A stretch of DNA of 64,000 bases from Hymenobacter ginkgonis (GCF_009755225.1 NZ_WQKZ01000001.1:62001-126000), one strand, 5' to 3'. Counted from the stretch's first letter, positions 25,801-34,449 are shown. Notes: generated from the sequence alone by a model not told the origin. Program-made: numbers and translations.

Positions 25801-27187
25801 GCCGCTGGCCACCGTGGTTATCGGCGGACTGATTTCGGCCACGCTGCTGACCCTGCTCGTGCTGCCGGTGCTTTATACCCTGCTCACCAAAGATGGCGAG
25901 CCGAGCCCCTCGGAGTTGGATCCGGCCGAGGCCTCGCGCCCAAAGACTACGCCGATGGTGGCGGGCTTGCTGCTACTGGCTCTGCTGGGTGGCACCACGA
26001 CGGCGAGCGCCCAAACGGCTACTGCTGTGCCAAACCCGCCTAGCGGCCCCCTCAGCTTGGCGCAGGCCTTGCAAACTGGCCTAGGCCAGAGCTTGCTGTT
26101 GCAAGGCTCGGCCCTCGAAACGGAGCGCCAGCGCGCCCTGACCCGCACTGGCTACGACATTCCGCGCACGCTGGTCGACTACCAGTACGGACAGATTTCG
26201 GGGCCGCTCAAAGACCAGAGCTTCAACGTGATTCAGCAAACTTCGCTGCCGACGTTGTACGCGGCCCAGCGCAAGCTGCTGAATGCGCAAACCACAACGG
26301 CCGAGCAGCGCGCCCGCGTGCAGCGCCGCGAATTGGCCCAGACTATTCGCCTCAGTTACTACCGCTTGCTGGCCGACTACCGCCGCTTGGTGCTACTGCG
26401 CCAGCAGGATAGCCTCTACCGGCGCGCCGCCCATGCGGCCAGCGTGCGCTACCGCACCGGCGAAACCAACCGCCTCGAACAGGTATCAGCCGAAGCCCGC
26501 GCCCAGGAATTGAGCAACCAACTCGCTACCCTGCGCACCACCGTGCAGGTGCAGCACCAGCAGCTAGGTGTGCTGCTGAACGCGGGCGGCCCGGTGGTCA
26601 TCGACACCACCGCTCAACTGGTGGCCCCGCTAACCGTAGCCGACACGGCCGCCCTGTCGCCCGATTCTAACCCCACGCTGGGTTTGTTGCGCCAGCAAAT
26701 AACCGTCAGTCAGCAGCAAACTAAGGTGGAGCAGCTGCGGCGCCTGCCCGACGTGCGGGTAGGCTACTTCAACCAGAGTATCAACCTAGAGCGTGGCTTT
26801 TCGGTGGGGCAGGTGGGGCTGTCGCTGCCGCTGCTGGGCGGTGTGCAGAAGGCCCGCGTGGCCGCCGCCCGCCTCGGCGAGCAGGCTGCCAGCACCCAGC
26901 TTACTTATGTAGAAGCCCAGCTGGCAGGCCGCCTGGTGGGCCTGCGCCAGCAGCTGGCCCGCGCCCGCGCCTCGCTGGCTTACTACGAGCGCACGGCCCT
27001 GCCGCAGGCCCGCCTCATCCTGAACACGGCCGAAAAAAGCTTCCGGGCCGGCGACGTGGACTACGTGACTTACGTGGTAAACACCGAGCCCGCCTGGCGC
27101 ATCCGCCAGGCTTACCTCGACCAAGCCGTGCAATACGACGAGCTGGTCATTGAGCTGCAAACCCTTACGGGCACGGAATTGCAGTAA
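22802..27187 (+). CDS. CusA/CzcA heavy-metal RND efflux permease fused to a TolC-like outer-membrane factor
   Basis: The 1461-residue protein fuses two parts of a tripartite efflux pump. Residues 1-1035 form a CzcA/CusA RND permease: a first helix after MLSNIIAASIHNK, the proton-relay helix with FGLIVDGAVIIVEA (about residue 400), the large loops, and 11-12 further helices. Residues about 1080-1461 form a TolC-type outer-membrane factor (PLSLAQALQTGLGQSLLLQG, then long coiled coils ending YDELVIELQTLTGTEL). Between them, residues 1050-1072 form a hydrophobic stretch ending TTTASAQ that looks like a leftover signal peptide. The ATG at 22802 matches the normal start of CzcA proteins. The adaptor gene follows within 20 bases. 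The substrate is probably Cu, Ag, Co, Zn or Cd, which the sequence cannot separate. Confidence 0.92.
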   Translation: MLSNIIAASIHNKLFVVLLVAALVAWGGYSAVHLPLDAIPDITNNQVQVITQSPALAAQEVEQLLTIPLELQLRTVPGVTEIRSTSRFGLSVVTVIFGDDVDTYLTRQLVAEKLRSAEGQLSPGTGRPEMAPITTGLGEIYQYALRVEPGYEKQFTLAKLRDIQDWTIKRQLAGVPGVVDVSSFGGDVRQYEVSVVPDRLNAAGVALPELLHALQVNNANTGGSYLERGPNAYFIRGEGRVNSLADIGNIVVKRVGATPLLVRDVATVGMGRAMRYGAMTRNGQGETAGGIVLMLKGASSEETIKGVKTRVAEIQKTLPKGLTVVPFLDRTKLIDKAIATVSHNLLEGGIIVVLVLLLLLGNWRAGVVVASMIPLCMLFALGLMRTFGVSANLMSLGALDFGLIVDGAVIIVEAMIFHLVHQREQAAHESMDDVATAAATRMMRSALFGQLIILIVYFPILALTGIEGKMFRPMALTVSFAIVGAMLLCLTYVPAVSAWALRKDIKEEGTLADRIMKLLYRGYQPLITGALRRRGLVVGGALGLLALAIFLFLRMGGEFVPQLDEGDFAVNVTLKPGSSLSQSIATTTKVQQILLKNFPEVAQVVGKIGTSEIPTDPMSLEDSDQIVVLKDQKEWTSAHSREELANKMQAALAGIPGITLEFQQPIQMRFNELISGAKSDISIKIYGEDLEVLYDKATAAGALIRPLAGVGDLKVEQIAALPQMRVTYDRPKLARYGLNVEDLNTLIRSSFAGDVAGQVFEGERRYDLVVRLDSAHRRGITDLSSLYVDLPDGQKIPLSEVATIAFRNAPMQVSRDDARRRINIGVNVRNRDVESLVAEIQQTLNAKLPLPTGYTIAYGGQFENLQKAKARLQIAVPVALGLIFLLLFLSFRSVKQATLIFTGIPLAAIGGILALWARSMPFSISAGVGFIALFGVAVLNGIVLVASINDFASEGVTSVHLRVLRATAERFRPVLLTAAVASLGFLPMALSSSAGAEVQKPLATVVIGGLISATLLTLLVLPVLYTLLTKDGEPSPSELDPAEASRPKTTPMVAGLLLLALLGGTTTASAQTATAVPNPPSGPLSLAQALQTGLGQSLLLQGSALETERQRALTRTGYDIPRTLVDYQYGQISGPLKDQSFNVIQQTSLPTLYAAQRKLLNAQTTTAEQRARVQRRELAQTIRLSYYRLLADYRRLVLLRQQDSLYRRAAHAASVRYRTGETNRLEQVSAEARAQELSNQLATLRTTVQVQHQQLGVLLNAGGPVVIDTTAQLVAPLTVADTAALSPDSNPTLGLLRQQITVSQQQTKVEQLRRLPDVRVGYFNQSINLERGFSVGQVGLSLPLLGGVQKARVAAARLGEQAASTQLTYVEAQLAGRLVGLRQQLARARASLAYYERTALPQARLILNTAEKSFRAGDVDYVTYVVNTEPAWRIRQAYLDQAVQYDELVIELQTLTGTELQ

Positions 27188-27206
27188 TCCTTTTTTGTCT
27201 CTGATT

Positions 27207-28433
27207 ATGAAGTATATAACAAGCGGTTTTTTAGGCTGCATGCGCTTTCAAGTGGTCGGTGTGGCGTTACTAGTTAGCGGGTTAGCGGGTTGTCACTCTG
27301 CTCCTAGCCAGCCGGCAGCAGCTGCTAGTCCTCAGGCAGCGGCCACTCCGGTACCTCTGGCAGCCAGCGCGCCCGATGTGGTGAGCATTTCGCCGGCTCA
27401 GTACACGGCGGCGGGCATCGAAATGGGCGGATTCACGCGCCAAAACATGACGACCAACGTGGTGGCCAACGGCGTCATCGACGTGCCGCCCCAGAACCAG
27501 GCGTCCGTCTCGGCGGTGCTAGGCGGCTACGTGCAGACCGTGCAAGTGCTGCCGGGCCAGCACGTGCGGAAAGGCCAGGCCATTGCCGTGCTACGCCACC
27601 CCGACTACCTCAAGCTGCAACAGGAATACCTGCAAAGCCAGGCGCGGGTGCGGTTTCTTACCCAGGAGTTGGCCCGCCAGCGCACCCTCGATGCTGAGGA
27701 CGTAGGAGCCCGCCGCAAGCTAGAGCAGGCCCAGGCCGACTACGCCACCGAGCAGGCTACGGTGCATTCGCTGGCCGGGCAGCTACGGCTGCTGGGCCTA
27801 GACCCGGCCCGCCTCAGCCCCACCCGCCTCACGCCGAGCGTCACGCTGGTGTCGCCCATCGGGGGTTTCGTGAAGGCGGTTAACATCAAACCCGGCCAGT
27901 ACGTGGACCCGCAAGTGGTGCTGGCCGAAATCGTGGACCGCTCTGACCTGCACCTGGAGCTGAAGGTGTTTGAAAAAGACATCGCCCGCGTGCACAAGGG
28001 GCAGCACGTGCTTTTCAAGGTACCTGCCAGCGCAGTAGCACAAGAGTTTGGGGCGCAAGTATTTCTGGTGGGTAAAGCCTTCAGCGACGATGCCCGCACG
28101 GTGAGCGTGCACGCCCACCTCGACGCCGACAACGACGCCCTGCTACCCGGCCAGTACGTGGCCGCCCAGATTCAGACCGCCAGCCACCAACAAACTACGC
28201 TGCCCGACGAGGCCGTGATTCAGGGCGAGGGCTACAGCTACATTTTTGCTCGCCAGCCAGCGGGCAGCGGCGCGGGCTACCGCTTCCGGCGCTACAAGGT
28301 CAAGGCTGGCCCCGTCCAGAATGGCGACCGTGCTATCGAGCCCCTCGATGTGCTGCCCGACACCGCGCAGCTCGTGCGCCAGGGCGCTTACTTCCTCGAA
28401 GCCGAGCTAACCAAGGGCCAGCAGGCCGACTAA
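27207..28433 (+). CDS. efflux RND transporter periplasmic adaptor lipoprotein (CusB/CzcB-like)
   Basis: The 408-residue membrane-fusion protein links the permease to the outer-membrane factor. The N-terminus is a lipoprotein signal with lipobox VSGLAGC (Cys29) followed by an Ala/Pro-rich linker. Domains in order are the barrel-sandwich lipoyl part (GGYVQTVQVLPGQHVRKGQ), an alpha-hairpin (about 125-180), the second lipoyl half (VSPIGGFVKAVNIKPGQYV) and the beta-barrel (DLHLELKVFEKDI, LLPGQYVAAQI). No N- or C-terminal metal-chaperone domain is seen. The ATG at 27207 is used; ATG 27240 would also keep the lipobox. It forms an operon with the upstream fused permease. Confidence 0.92.
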   Translation: MKYITSGFLGCMRFQVVGVALLVSGLAGCHSAPSQPAAAASPQAAATPVPLAASAPDVVSISPAQYTAAGIEMGGFTRQNMTTNVVANGVIDVPPQNQASVSAVLGGYVQTVQVLPGQHVRKGQAIAVLRHPDYLKLQQEYLQSQARVRFLTQELARQRTLDAEDVGARRKLEQAQADYATEQATVHSLAGQLRLLGLDPARLSPTRLTPSVTLVSPIGGFVKAVNIKPGQYVDPQVVLAEIVDRSDLHLELKVFEKDIARVHKGQHVLFKVPASAVAQEFGAQVFLVGKAFSDDARTVSVHAHLDADNDALLPGQYVAAQIQTASHQQTTLPDEAVIQGEGYSYIFARQPAGSGAGYRFRRYKVKAGPVQNGDRAIEPLDVLPDTAQLVRQGAYFLEAELTKGQQAD

Positions 28434-28679
28434 CGCCAGGACCTTTTGTAAGTAACAGCAGCGGCTCCTTCGCGGCTCACCATGACCAGCCTTTTCCTAC
28501 TGCCGCCCGTGGTGGGTGCCCTGCTACCCTGGGACTCCTGATGGCTATCGGCGTCGCTATTTTTTTAGCTGGACTGCTGGCAGGAATAGGTCACCGATTG
28601 TTTCGACCAATTCCTCCATGGGCTAGTAAATGCTGCTGTTATTACTATACTTACCACCTCATTTTGCTTTCTCAGTTGT

Positions 28680-29426
28680 ATGCACAAGCGTAATTTCCTT
28701 AAGAATGCTGCCGCGTTAGCCCTCAGCGCCTTGGTTAGCCCTGCCGTGTTGGCCCGTGCCCAAGAAGAACGGTTTTTGCGCGATGCCCGCGCCACACCCC
28801 TGGCCGATGGGCCGTTTTCGCTGCCGCCGCTGCCCTATGCCTTCAATGCCCTAGAGCCGCACATTGATGCTCGCACGATGGAAATCCATCACGATGCGCA
28901 CCATAAAACCTACGTTTCCAAGCTCAACGAGGCCGTGGTTGGCAAGCCCCAGGAAAAGCTGCCGCTGGAACAACTGGTGATGACGGCCAGCCAACAGCCC
29001 GATGCTATCCGCAACAACGCGGGCGGCCACTACAACCACTCCATGTTCTGGCTGCTGCTCTCGGCCCAGGGCGGCGGCGCGCCCACGGGCGAACTGGCCT
29101 CAGCCATCACGCAGGCCTTTGGCTCGTTTGATAAATTCAAGGAAGAATTTACCAAAGCGGCTACCACTCGGTTTGGCTCCGGCTGGGCGTGGCTGAGCCT
29201 CGACAAGGCGGGTAAGCTCTTCATCTCCAGCACCCCCAACCAAGACAGCCCTTTGATGGACGTGCCAGGTATTCAGCGCGGCACACCCATCCTAGGCCTC
29301 GACGTGTGGGAGCACGCTTACTACCTCAAACACCAGAATAAACGGCCTGAATACATAGCCGCCTTTTGGAATGTGGTGAATTGGAAAGAGGCCGACCGGC
29401 GCTTTTCCGCCGGCCGCAAAGGCTAG
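28680..29426 (+). CDS. exported Fe/Mn superoxide dismutase
   Basis: The 248-residue enzyme is an Fe/Mn-type superoxide dismutase with an N-terminal extension. Residues 1-27 form a signal peptide with a Tat-like KRNFLKN motif (one Lys in place of the first Arg), so it is probably exported. Metal ligands are the His in [10 protein letters not shown], the His in [10 protein letters not shown], the Asp of LDVWEHAYY and the His two residues after it. The usual second domain ends with [13 protein letters not shown]. Metal preference (Fe or Mn) cannot be read from sequence alone. It follows the metal efflux operon by about 250 bases and ends in a strong hairpin shared with the convergent sulfatase. 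Confidence 0.93.
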   Translation: MHKRNFLKNAAALALSALVSPAVLARAQEERFLRDARATPLADGPFSLPPLPYAFNALEPHIDARTMEIHHDAHHKTYVSKLNEAVVGKPQEKLPLEQLVMTASQQPDAIRNNAGGHYNHSMFWLLLSAQGGGAPTGELASAITQAFGSFDKFKEEFTKAATTRFGSGWAWLSLDKAGKLFISSTPNQDSPLMDVPGIQRGTPILGLDVWEHAYYLKHQNKRPEYIAAFWNVVNWKEADRRFSAGRKG

Positions 29427-29484
29427 CAGCGCAAACAGCAGTAAGCCATGGGTATTTGCCGTGGTTTACTGCTGTTTGCGCTGC
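29426..29484. terminator. bidirectional long hairpin between sod and the sulfatase
   Basis: Perfect 19-base arms GCAGCGCAAACAGCAGTAA (29426-29444) and its inverted copy (29466-29484) extend inward by further pairs with two G-T wobbles in RNA, giving a stem near 25-30 bp. The element lies between convergent genes and the left arm begins at the sod stop. Confidence 0.75.
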
Positions 29485-29536
29485 CCGGTAGCCACCAAGC
29501 GTACTGGCCTACCCCCCTTATAAAGAGGCAGCTGCC

Positions 29537-30988
29537 TTATTCGTCGGTCGCTTTCTTCGGCTGAAAGTTGAATGCCGGTGACGGCACATGCTCCTTCGTG
29601 AATAGCTGCGCGAAGCGGGCCACTAGCTCCGGCTGCTGCTTCGCCACATCGTGCTTCTCGCCGGGGTCCGCGGCTAGGTCATATAGCTCGATGGGCCCAT
29701 AGGGGGTAGCGGCCATGTTCAGGCGTACGGCCTTCCACTGGCCTAGGCGGGCGGCCACGCTGCCGCTCTGCTCATAAAACTCCCAGTATAAATACGGGTG
29801 CTGTTGCTGCTTACCCCGCCCGGTTAGCGTGGGCAGCAGCGATAGGCCATCCGTAGTGGCCGGGGTTTTGAGGCCGGCTAGCTCCGTAAACGTGGGCAAT
29901 AAGTCCCAGAAAGCGGCGGGCTGCTTGGTCACCGCTCCAGCTTTTACCTGGCCGGGCCACCGCGCAATGAAAGGCACCCGAATACCCCCCTCGTACAAAT
30001 CGCGTTTTGCCCCGCGCAGCCCGCCGCTGCTGTTAAAATACACCAGGTCTTTGCCGCCTTCCGCCGAGGGGCCGTTGTCAGACGTGAAAATGACCAGGGT
30101 ATTCTCGTCCAGGTGTAGCTGCCGGAGCTTCTGCATAATTTGCCCTACCTGGTCGTCCAGCACCCGCATCATAGCTACCACGGCGGCCCGGGGGTAGGGC
30201 TGCGACAGGTAAGGGCCAGCCTTGGTGAAGGCGGGCGAGCTGGTGTCGGCCCCAACGAAGGGCTTTTCGGGGCCGTATTTGCCAATCGCTTGCTGCATGT
30301 ACGCTGGGGGCGCGGCTAGCTCCGCATGCGGAATCACGGTCGTCATGAAGAGGGCAAACGGCTGCGCTTGGTGCTGCTCGATAAACGCCAGCAGCTTCTG
30401 CTGAATTAACTCCGGGGCGTAGGTTCCCGAGCGGGTTCCGCTGTTTTCCGGCAGTAAAACCTTTTCCCGGTTATGCCAGAGGTAATAGGGGTAGTAGTTA
30501 TGCGCCAGCGTTTGGCTATTGTAGCCGAAGAATTCATCAAAGCCTTTATTCACCGGGTCGCCACTGGTGCCGATGCCGCCCAAGCCCCATTTGCCGAAAC
30601 AGCCGGTGGCATAACCCGCTTGCTTCAGTAGCTGCGGAATGATGACGCTCGAATCGGGCAGCGGGTACTGCCCTTCTGGCTTGACCGCCAGGTTGCCCCG
30701 AATGGGGGTATGGCCGGTGTGCTGGCCCGTAAAAAACGACGAGCGGGAGGGCGAGCAAACCGCCGTGCCAGCATACGCCTGCGTAAACTTCATGCCCTCG
30801 GTAGCCAGCCGATCGATGTGGGGCGTCTGGAAGCGCTGCTGGCCGTAGCAGCTAATATCGCCGTAGCCCAAGTCATCAGCCACAATAAAAATGATATTGG
30901 GCGGGCGCTTGGCGGGCCGTTTCGGTTGCGCAAGGGCGAGGCAAACCCCCACGGTAAGCAGCAGCAAGAGCAATTTGGCAGCTTTCAT
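29537..30988 (-). CDS. sulfatase (arylsulfatase family), exported
   Basis: The 483-residue enzyme hydrolyses sulfate esters, probably of polysaccharides, in the periplasm or at the surface. It starts with a signal peptide (MKAAKLLLLLLTVGVCLALA). The metal-binding IIFIVADDLGYGD motif is at about residue 32 and the formylglycine site is CSPSR with Cys78, the residue converted to formylglycine. The GKWGLGG and SDNGPSAEGG blocks and a C-terminal sub-domain (YDLAADPGEKHDVA) are typical. The ATG at 30988 gives the best signal peptide; an upstream GTG at 31018 is possible. The next gene on the same strand encodes its probable activating enzyme. The ends of sod and this gene share a hairpin. Confidence 0.92.
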   Translation of the reverse strand: MKAAKLLLLLLTVGVCLALAQPKRPAKRPPNIIFIVADDLGYGDISCYGQQRFQTPHIDRLATEGMKFTQAYAGTAVCSPSRSSFFTGQHTGHTPIRGNLAVKPEGQYPLPDSSVIIPQLLKQAGYATGCFGKWGLGGIGTSGDPVNKGFDEFFGYNSQTLAHNYYPYYLWHNREKVLLPENSGTRSGTYAPELIQQKLLAFIEQHQAQPFALFMTTVIPHAELAAPPAYMQQAIGKYGPEKPFVGADTSSPAFTKAGPYLSQPYPRAAVVAMMRVLDDQVGQIMQKLRQLHLDENTLVIFTSDNGPSAEGGKDLVYFNSSGGLRGAKRDLYEGGIRVPFIARWPGQVKAGAVTKQPAAFWDLLPTFTELAGLKTPATTDGLSLLPTLTGRGKQQQHPYLYWEFYEQSGSVAARLGQWKAVRLNMAATPYGPIELYDLAADPGEKHDVAKQQPELVARFAQLFTKEHVPSPAFNFQPKKATDE

Positions 30989-31058
30989 AGCCAGTCGGTT
31001 GGTCGGTTGTTTCGGCACAAGTGCAGGGGTAGGAAGGTAGTCGCCGCGAAGGTGCCAC

Positions 31059-32060
31059 CTACTTCACATCTTTGGCGCAGCGGAAGCCTAAATTATTCGC
31101 GGCGCTTTTGACTTCGCCTTTGCCCCGGCTGCCCGCTTGGTAGCGAACGCAATACTGGTCGCTGCATAAAAAAGAGCCCCCGCGTTGCACCCGCTTCACC
31201 AGGCCCGGCTCTTCGGGGTCGTAGCTATCGGCCGGGCCCTGCGGATTATCCGGGGGGCTTACCTGGTAATAATCGGGCCGGTAGTAATCGCTGCACCATT
31301 CCCAAACGTTGCCTTCTAGGTCGTAGAGCCCCCAGGGATTGGGCGGAAAGGACTTTACGGGGGCTACCCCCTCAAAACCATCTGCGCGGGTATTGCCGGC
31401 CGGAAAATCACCCTCAAAGATGTTGGCCAGCCACTTGCCGTGGGGAGTCAGCTCATTGCCCCAGTAGTAAGGCGACGCGGCGCGCTTGCCGGCGCGGGCG
31501 GCAAACTCCCATTCTGCTTCGGTGGGCAACCGCTTGCCGGCCCACTGGGCATAGGCTTGGGCATCTTCGTAGCATACGTGCACCACGGGGTCTTGCTCGT
31601 GGCCGGCAAGGCTGCTGCCCGGCCCCAGCGGGTGCCGCCAGTTGGCCCCGGCCACGTACTGCCACCACTGGGCCGGCTCTGCCAGGGAAACCGGGCGGCT
31701 GGGCTTCGCAAAAACGGCCGAGCCTGCCACGAGCTGCGAAGTGGGCACGCCAGGAAAGTCCTTGGGGTTGGGCGGGCGCTCGGCCACCGTCACGTACTGC
31801 GTCGCGCCGACGAAAGCCGCAAACGCGGCGTTGGTTACTTCGTGCTCATCGAGGTAAAAGGGCTTGAGCGTAACGGCATGGGTAGGGGAGGCATCGGCAA
31901 AACGCGGGTCCTTCGAGCCCATCAGGTAGGTTCCGCCGGGTACTAACACCATGTTTATGGCAACGGCTACTTGCTGCGCCGCCGGCTGCTCATTGGTGCA
32001 GCCGCTGGCCGTCAGCAGCAGACCCACACTGAGTACCAACAGAAATCGGGGAGAGGCCAT
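31059..32060 (-). CDS. formylglycine-generating enzyme family lipoprotein
   Basis: The 333-residue protein is a formylglycine-generating enzyme (FGE/SUMF1), which oxidises the sulfatase active-site Cys. The N-terminus carries a lipobox (LTASGC), so it is a lipoprotein, and the fold starts at MVLVPGGTYLMGSKDPRF. The two active-site cysteines sit in GGSFLCSDQYC at residues 299 and 304, with the same spacing as the copper-binding pair in aerobic FGE. Conserved KRLPTEAEWEFAARAG and EGNVWEWCSDYY blocks are intact. Many relatives lack the two Cys; here both are present, supporting true FGE activity. It is upstream of the sulfatase on the same strand, about 70 bases apart. Confidence 0.92.
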   Translation of the reverse strand: MASPRFLLVLSVGLLLTASGCTNEQPAAQQVAVAINMVLVPGGTYLMGSKDPRFADASPTHAVTLKPFYLDEHEVTNAAFAAFVGATQYVTVAERPPNPKDFPGVPTSQLVAGSAVFAKPSRPVSLAEPAQWWQYVAGANWRHPLGPGSSLAGHEQDPVVHVCYEDAQAYAQWAGKRLPTEAEWEFAARAGKRAASPYYWGNELTPHGKWLANIFEGDFPAGNTRADGFEGVAPVKSFPPNPWGLYDLEGNVWEWCSDYYRPDYYQVSPPDNPQGPADSYDPEEPGLVKRVQRGGSFLCSDQYCVRYQAGSRGKGEVKSAANNLGFRCAKDVK

Positions 32061-32257
32061 GTTCACTTAGCGGGCAAGACCAGCAAGTATAACAAAACTA
32101 CTCTAAACCAGAAGCAGGCGCTCAGCTTCTGGGCTGGTATGGGCACCAGAGGAGCCGTACTTGGCGGGTGGTTTGGGCGAGGCAGGGCCGAAATAGCCGT
32201 TGCACGTGGCTTCCTGCCGCACTCACTCGGGCGGCAGGCTCTCGGGCGCGAGTCGGC

Positions 32258-32650
32258 TCAAAAGGCTTCCTGTAGCAGCGCCTTAATCGCGGGAAGTTCT
32301 GCGGCATCTAAGGGCTTGTGGAGCATGCCCGATACGAGCGGATATTCCTGCGCCCGCGCCCGGTCGGAGGGAAGCAAGGACGAGGTAAGGATGTAAATAC
32401 GGCACCGGCCCAGGAGCGCTGCTACGTAAGGCTCCAGGGCTTGCAAAAATCCCCAGCCGTCCATGGTGGGCATGTTCAGGTCCAGAAAAATAACCCGGGG
32501 CACCTGCTCAGCTAGGTTTTCTACGAGGGAGCTTAGCGCGGTTTCGGCAGTTGAAAATAGCAGAATATCTGTGGTGAAATCTTCTATTCGCAGCACATGC
32601 TCAGCCAGATACAGACTAATAAAGTCGTCGTCGATGAGGTAGGTGAGCAT
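32258..32650 (-). CDS. response regulator receiver protein
   Basis: The 130-residue single-domain receiver has the acidic cluster DDD (residues 7-9), phospho-acceptor Asp57 in FLDLNMPTMDG, the switch Thr in ILTSS and the Lys in HKPL. There is no output domain. It starts 6 bases from the end of the PAS histidine kinase gene on the same strand, so the two form one operon and the kinase is the likely partner. It probably relays phosphate to another protein. Confidence 0.9.
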   Translation of the reverse strand: MLTYLIDDDFISLYLAEHVLRIEDFTTDILLFSTAETALSSLVENLAEQVPRVIFLDLNMPTMDGWGFLQALEPYVAALLGRCRIYILTSSLLPSDRARAQEYPLVSGMLHKPLDAAELPAIKALLQEAF

Positions 32651-32655
32651 ACTAG

Positions 32656-34449
32656 CTAGTGTTGGTTAAGGTGAATCAGGAAGCGCGTACCTACCCCCAC
32701 CTGGCTGTTGACCTCGATGGTGCCCCCCATCGCTTCTACGTGCGTTTTGACCAGAAACAAGCCCAGGCCCCGGCCTTGCTGCCCGCCGTGGAAGCGCTGG
32801 TAGAGCTGAAATACTTTGAGGCCGGCCTTGGCTTGGTCGAAGCCCGAGCCAAGGCCGGCAAAGTAAATGCTGGCCCCGCCGTGCGCCCCCTCCACGCACC
32901 GGATGTCGATTTGCAGCGGGCGCTCCGGCACGCGGTACTTGAGGGCATTGGAGAGCAGGTTATCGAAAATGCTGTACACGTAGGCGCGGGTGCCGCGCAC
33001 TAGCAAGTCCGCCGCCACGTCGAGCGTTACGTGGCCCTCGCACTGGGCTAGGGCTGGGGCCCAGTGCTGCATGGCCTGCGCGCACACCTTGGCCAGCCTC
33101 ACCGTTTCGGGCACTTGCTGGTGCTGCTGGTCGCGGATGGAGAGCACGAGGTTTAAATCGTGAAGCACACTATCCACTTGCTCTAGGCTCTGGCGCAAAT
33201 GGCTCAGCGAGGTATCAAACACGGCACTGTGCTTGCCTACCTGGGGCAGCAGCCTGGTTAGCCCCAAGGCATTGGCCAGCGGCGCCCGCAAATTGTGCGA
33301 GAGCATGTAGGTGAACTGCTGCAAATCGCGGTTATGCTCATACAAGTCCTGCGTTAGCCGGGCCTGCTGGGCTTCCATCGCCTTCTGAGTATTTATATTC
33401 TGCTGAATATAAATGAATTGCGTTAGCTCCCCGGCCTGGTTGTAGATGGGGGTAACGTGCAGTAGAATCCAGAGCTTCTCGCCCGCCTTGGTATAGTGGA
33501 GAATCGTGACGGAGAAAGGCTCCGGCTGCTGTTGGTAGGCGAGGATGGTCGCACGGGCCTCCGGGTCCGTGTCGGGGCCCTCCAATACGGTGCCGGGCAA
33601 ACGGCCCAGCATATCGGCCAGGGTATAGCCCGTGTGCTTGGTAAAGCCGTCGTTGACCCACTCGATGCGGCCCTGGGCATCGGTGATGAGCACGCCGTTG
33701 TCGGTGCCCTGGGCCACCAGCGCCAACTGCTCTAGGTGCTTGGCAGCCGTGACCCGGTCTGTGATATTGGAAAGAAAAATCGAGAGCCCGTCGGCCACGG
33801 GGAGGGCCCTTACCTCTAGCCAGCGGCTTGTGCGCGTGGAAAGGACTTCGAAATGCACCGGCTGCCCCGAATCAACCGCTAGGTGCAGGTAGTAATAAAA
33901 GCGGCTGTTGACGGCGTTGGGAAAGGCCTCCCAGTAGTTGCGGCCCACGCACTGCTGCCGGTCAATTTGCAGTACCCGCTCGGCTTGGACGTTGAAATAG
34001 GTGATGGTCCAGTTTTTATCAACTTCGATATAGCCATCGGCAATACGCTCCAGCAAGGCGTTGCTCGCCGAGGCGTCTACCGGTAGCGTAGCCGGCCGGG
34101 CCCCGGTGGTGCGCCCTACGCACAGCAAGAGCTCGATTGCGGGCCACCGAAAGGCCGACCACGCCAACCCCGCCGCCTGGCCGGCTTTGGTCAGGTAGCG
34201 GCCCTCGAAGTAAACCGGTGCAGCTTGCCGCCGCGCCGCCGCGCACGCGGCCAAGGCCTGGGCACAGTCGGCCGGATGAAGGATAGTGCTGAACGGCACT
34301 CCATTTAGCTCGTCTGGCGCATAGCCCAGCACGCGCTGGCCCGCCGCACTTACCCGCCGCAGGTGGCCACTAGCGTCCAGGGCACACAGCACATCGGAAG
34401 AAGACAACATCAGGTTCTCCACTACCTGGAACTCATCACGGATATCCAT
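32656..34449 (-). CDS. PAS domain sensor histidine kinase with altered G1 box
   Basis: The 597-residue cytoplasmic kinase has three PAS-type domains (about 10-110, 125-235 and 240-355, the last with a PAC segment GEKLWILLHVTPIY). A HisKA domain follows with the phospho-acceptor His in YMLSHNLRAPLAN (about residue 393), then an HATPase_c domain. The N box is present (FDNLLSNALKYR) and the G2 box is GRGLGLFLVKTH. The G1 box, normally DxGxG, reads FAGLGSG, lacking the Asp that contacts adenine. No transmembrane segment is seen. It is followed after 5 bases by a receiver gene. The kinase may have weak ATP binding or act as a phosphatase or scaffold, which is inference. Confidence 0.88.
   Translation of the reverse strand: MDIRDEFQVVENLMLSSSDVLCALDASGHLRRVSAAGQRVLGYAPDELNGVPFSTILHPADCAQALAACAAARRQAAPVYFEGRYLTKAGQAAGLAWSAFRWPAIELLLCVGRTTGARPATLPVDASASNALLERIADGYIEVDKNWTITYFNVQAERVLQIDRQQCVGRNYWEAFPNAVNSRFYYYLHLAVDSGQPVHFEVLSTRTSRWLEVRALPVADGLSIFLSNITDRVTAAKHLEQLALVAQGTDNGVLITDAQGRIEWVNDGFTKHTGYTLADMLGRLPGTVLEGPDTDPEARATILAYQQQPEPFSVTILHYTKAGEKLWILLHVTPIYNQAGELTQFIYIQQNINTQKAMEAQQARLTQDLYEHNRDLQQFTYMLSHNLRAPLANALGLTRLLPQVGKHSAVFDTSLSHLRQSLEQVDSVLHDLNLVLSIRDQQHQQVPETVRLAKVCAQAMQHWAPALAQCEGHVTLDVAADLLVRGTRAYVYSIFDNLLSNALKYRVPERPLQIDIRCVEGAHGGASIYFAGLGSGFDQAKAGLKVFQLYQRFHGGQQGRGLGLFLVKTHVEAMGGTIEVNSQVGVGTRFLIHLNQH

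Noticed and set aside
28541..28693. 50-residue membrane-like reading frame starting MAIGVAIFLAG
   Set aside because: It overlaps the start of the superoxide dismutase gene and its second half is Cys/Tyr-rich and unlike a protein; no ribosome site.
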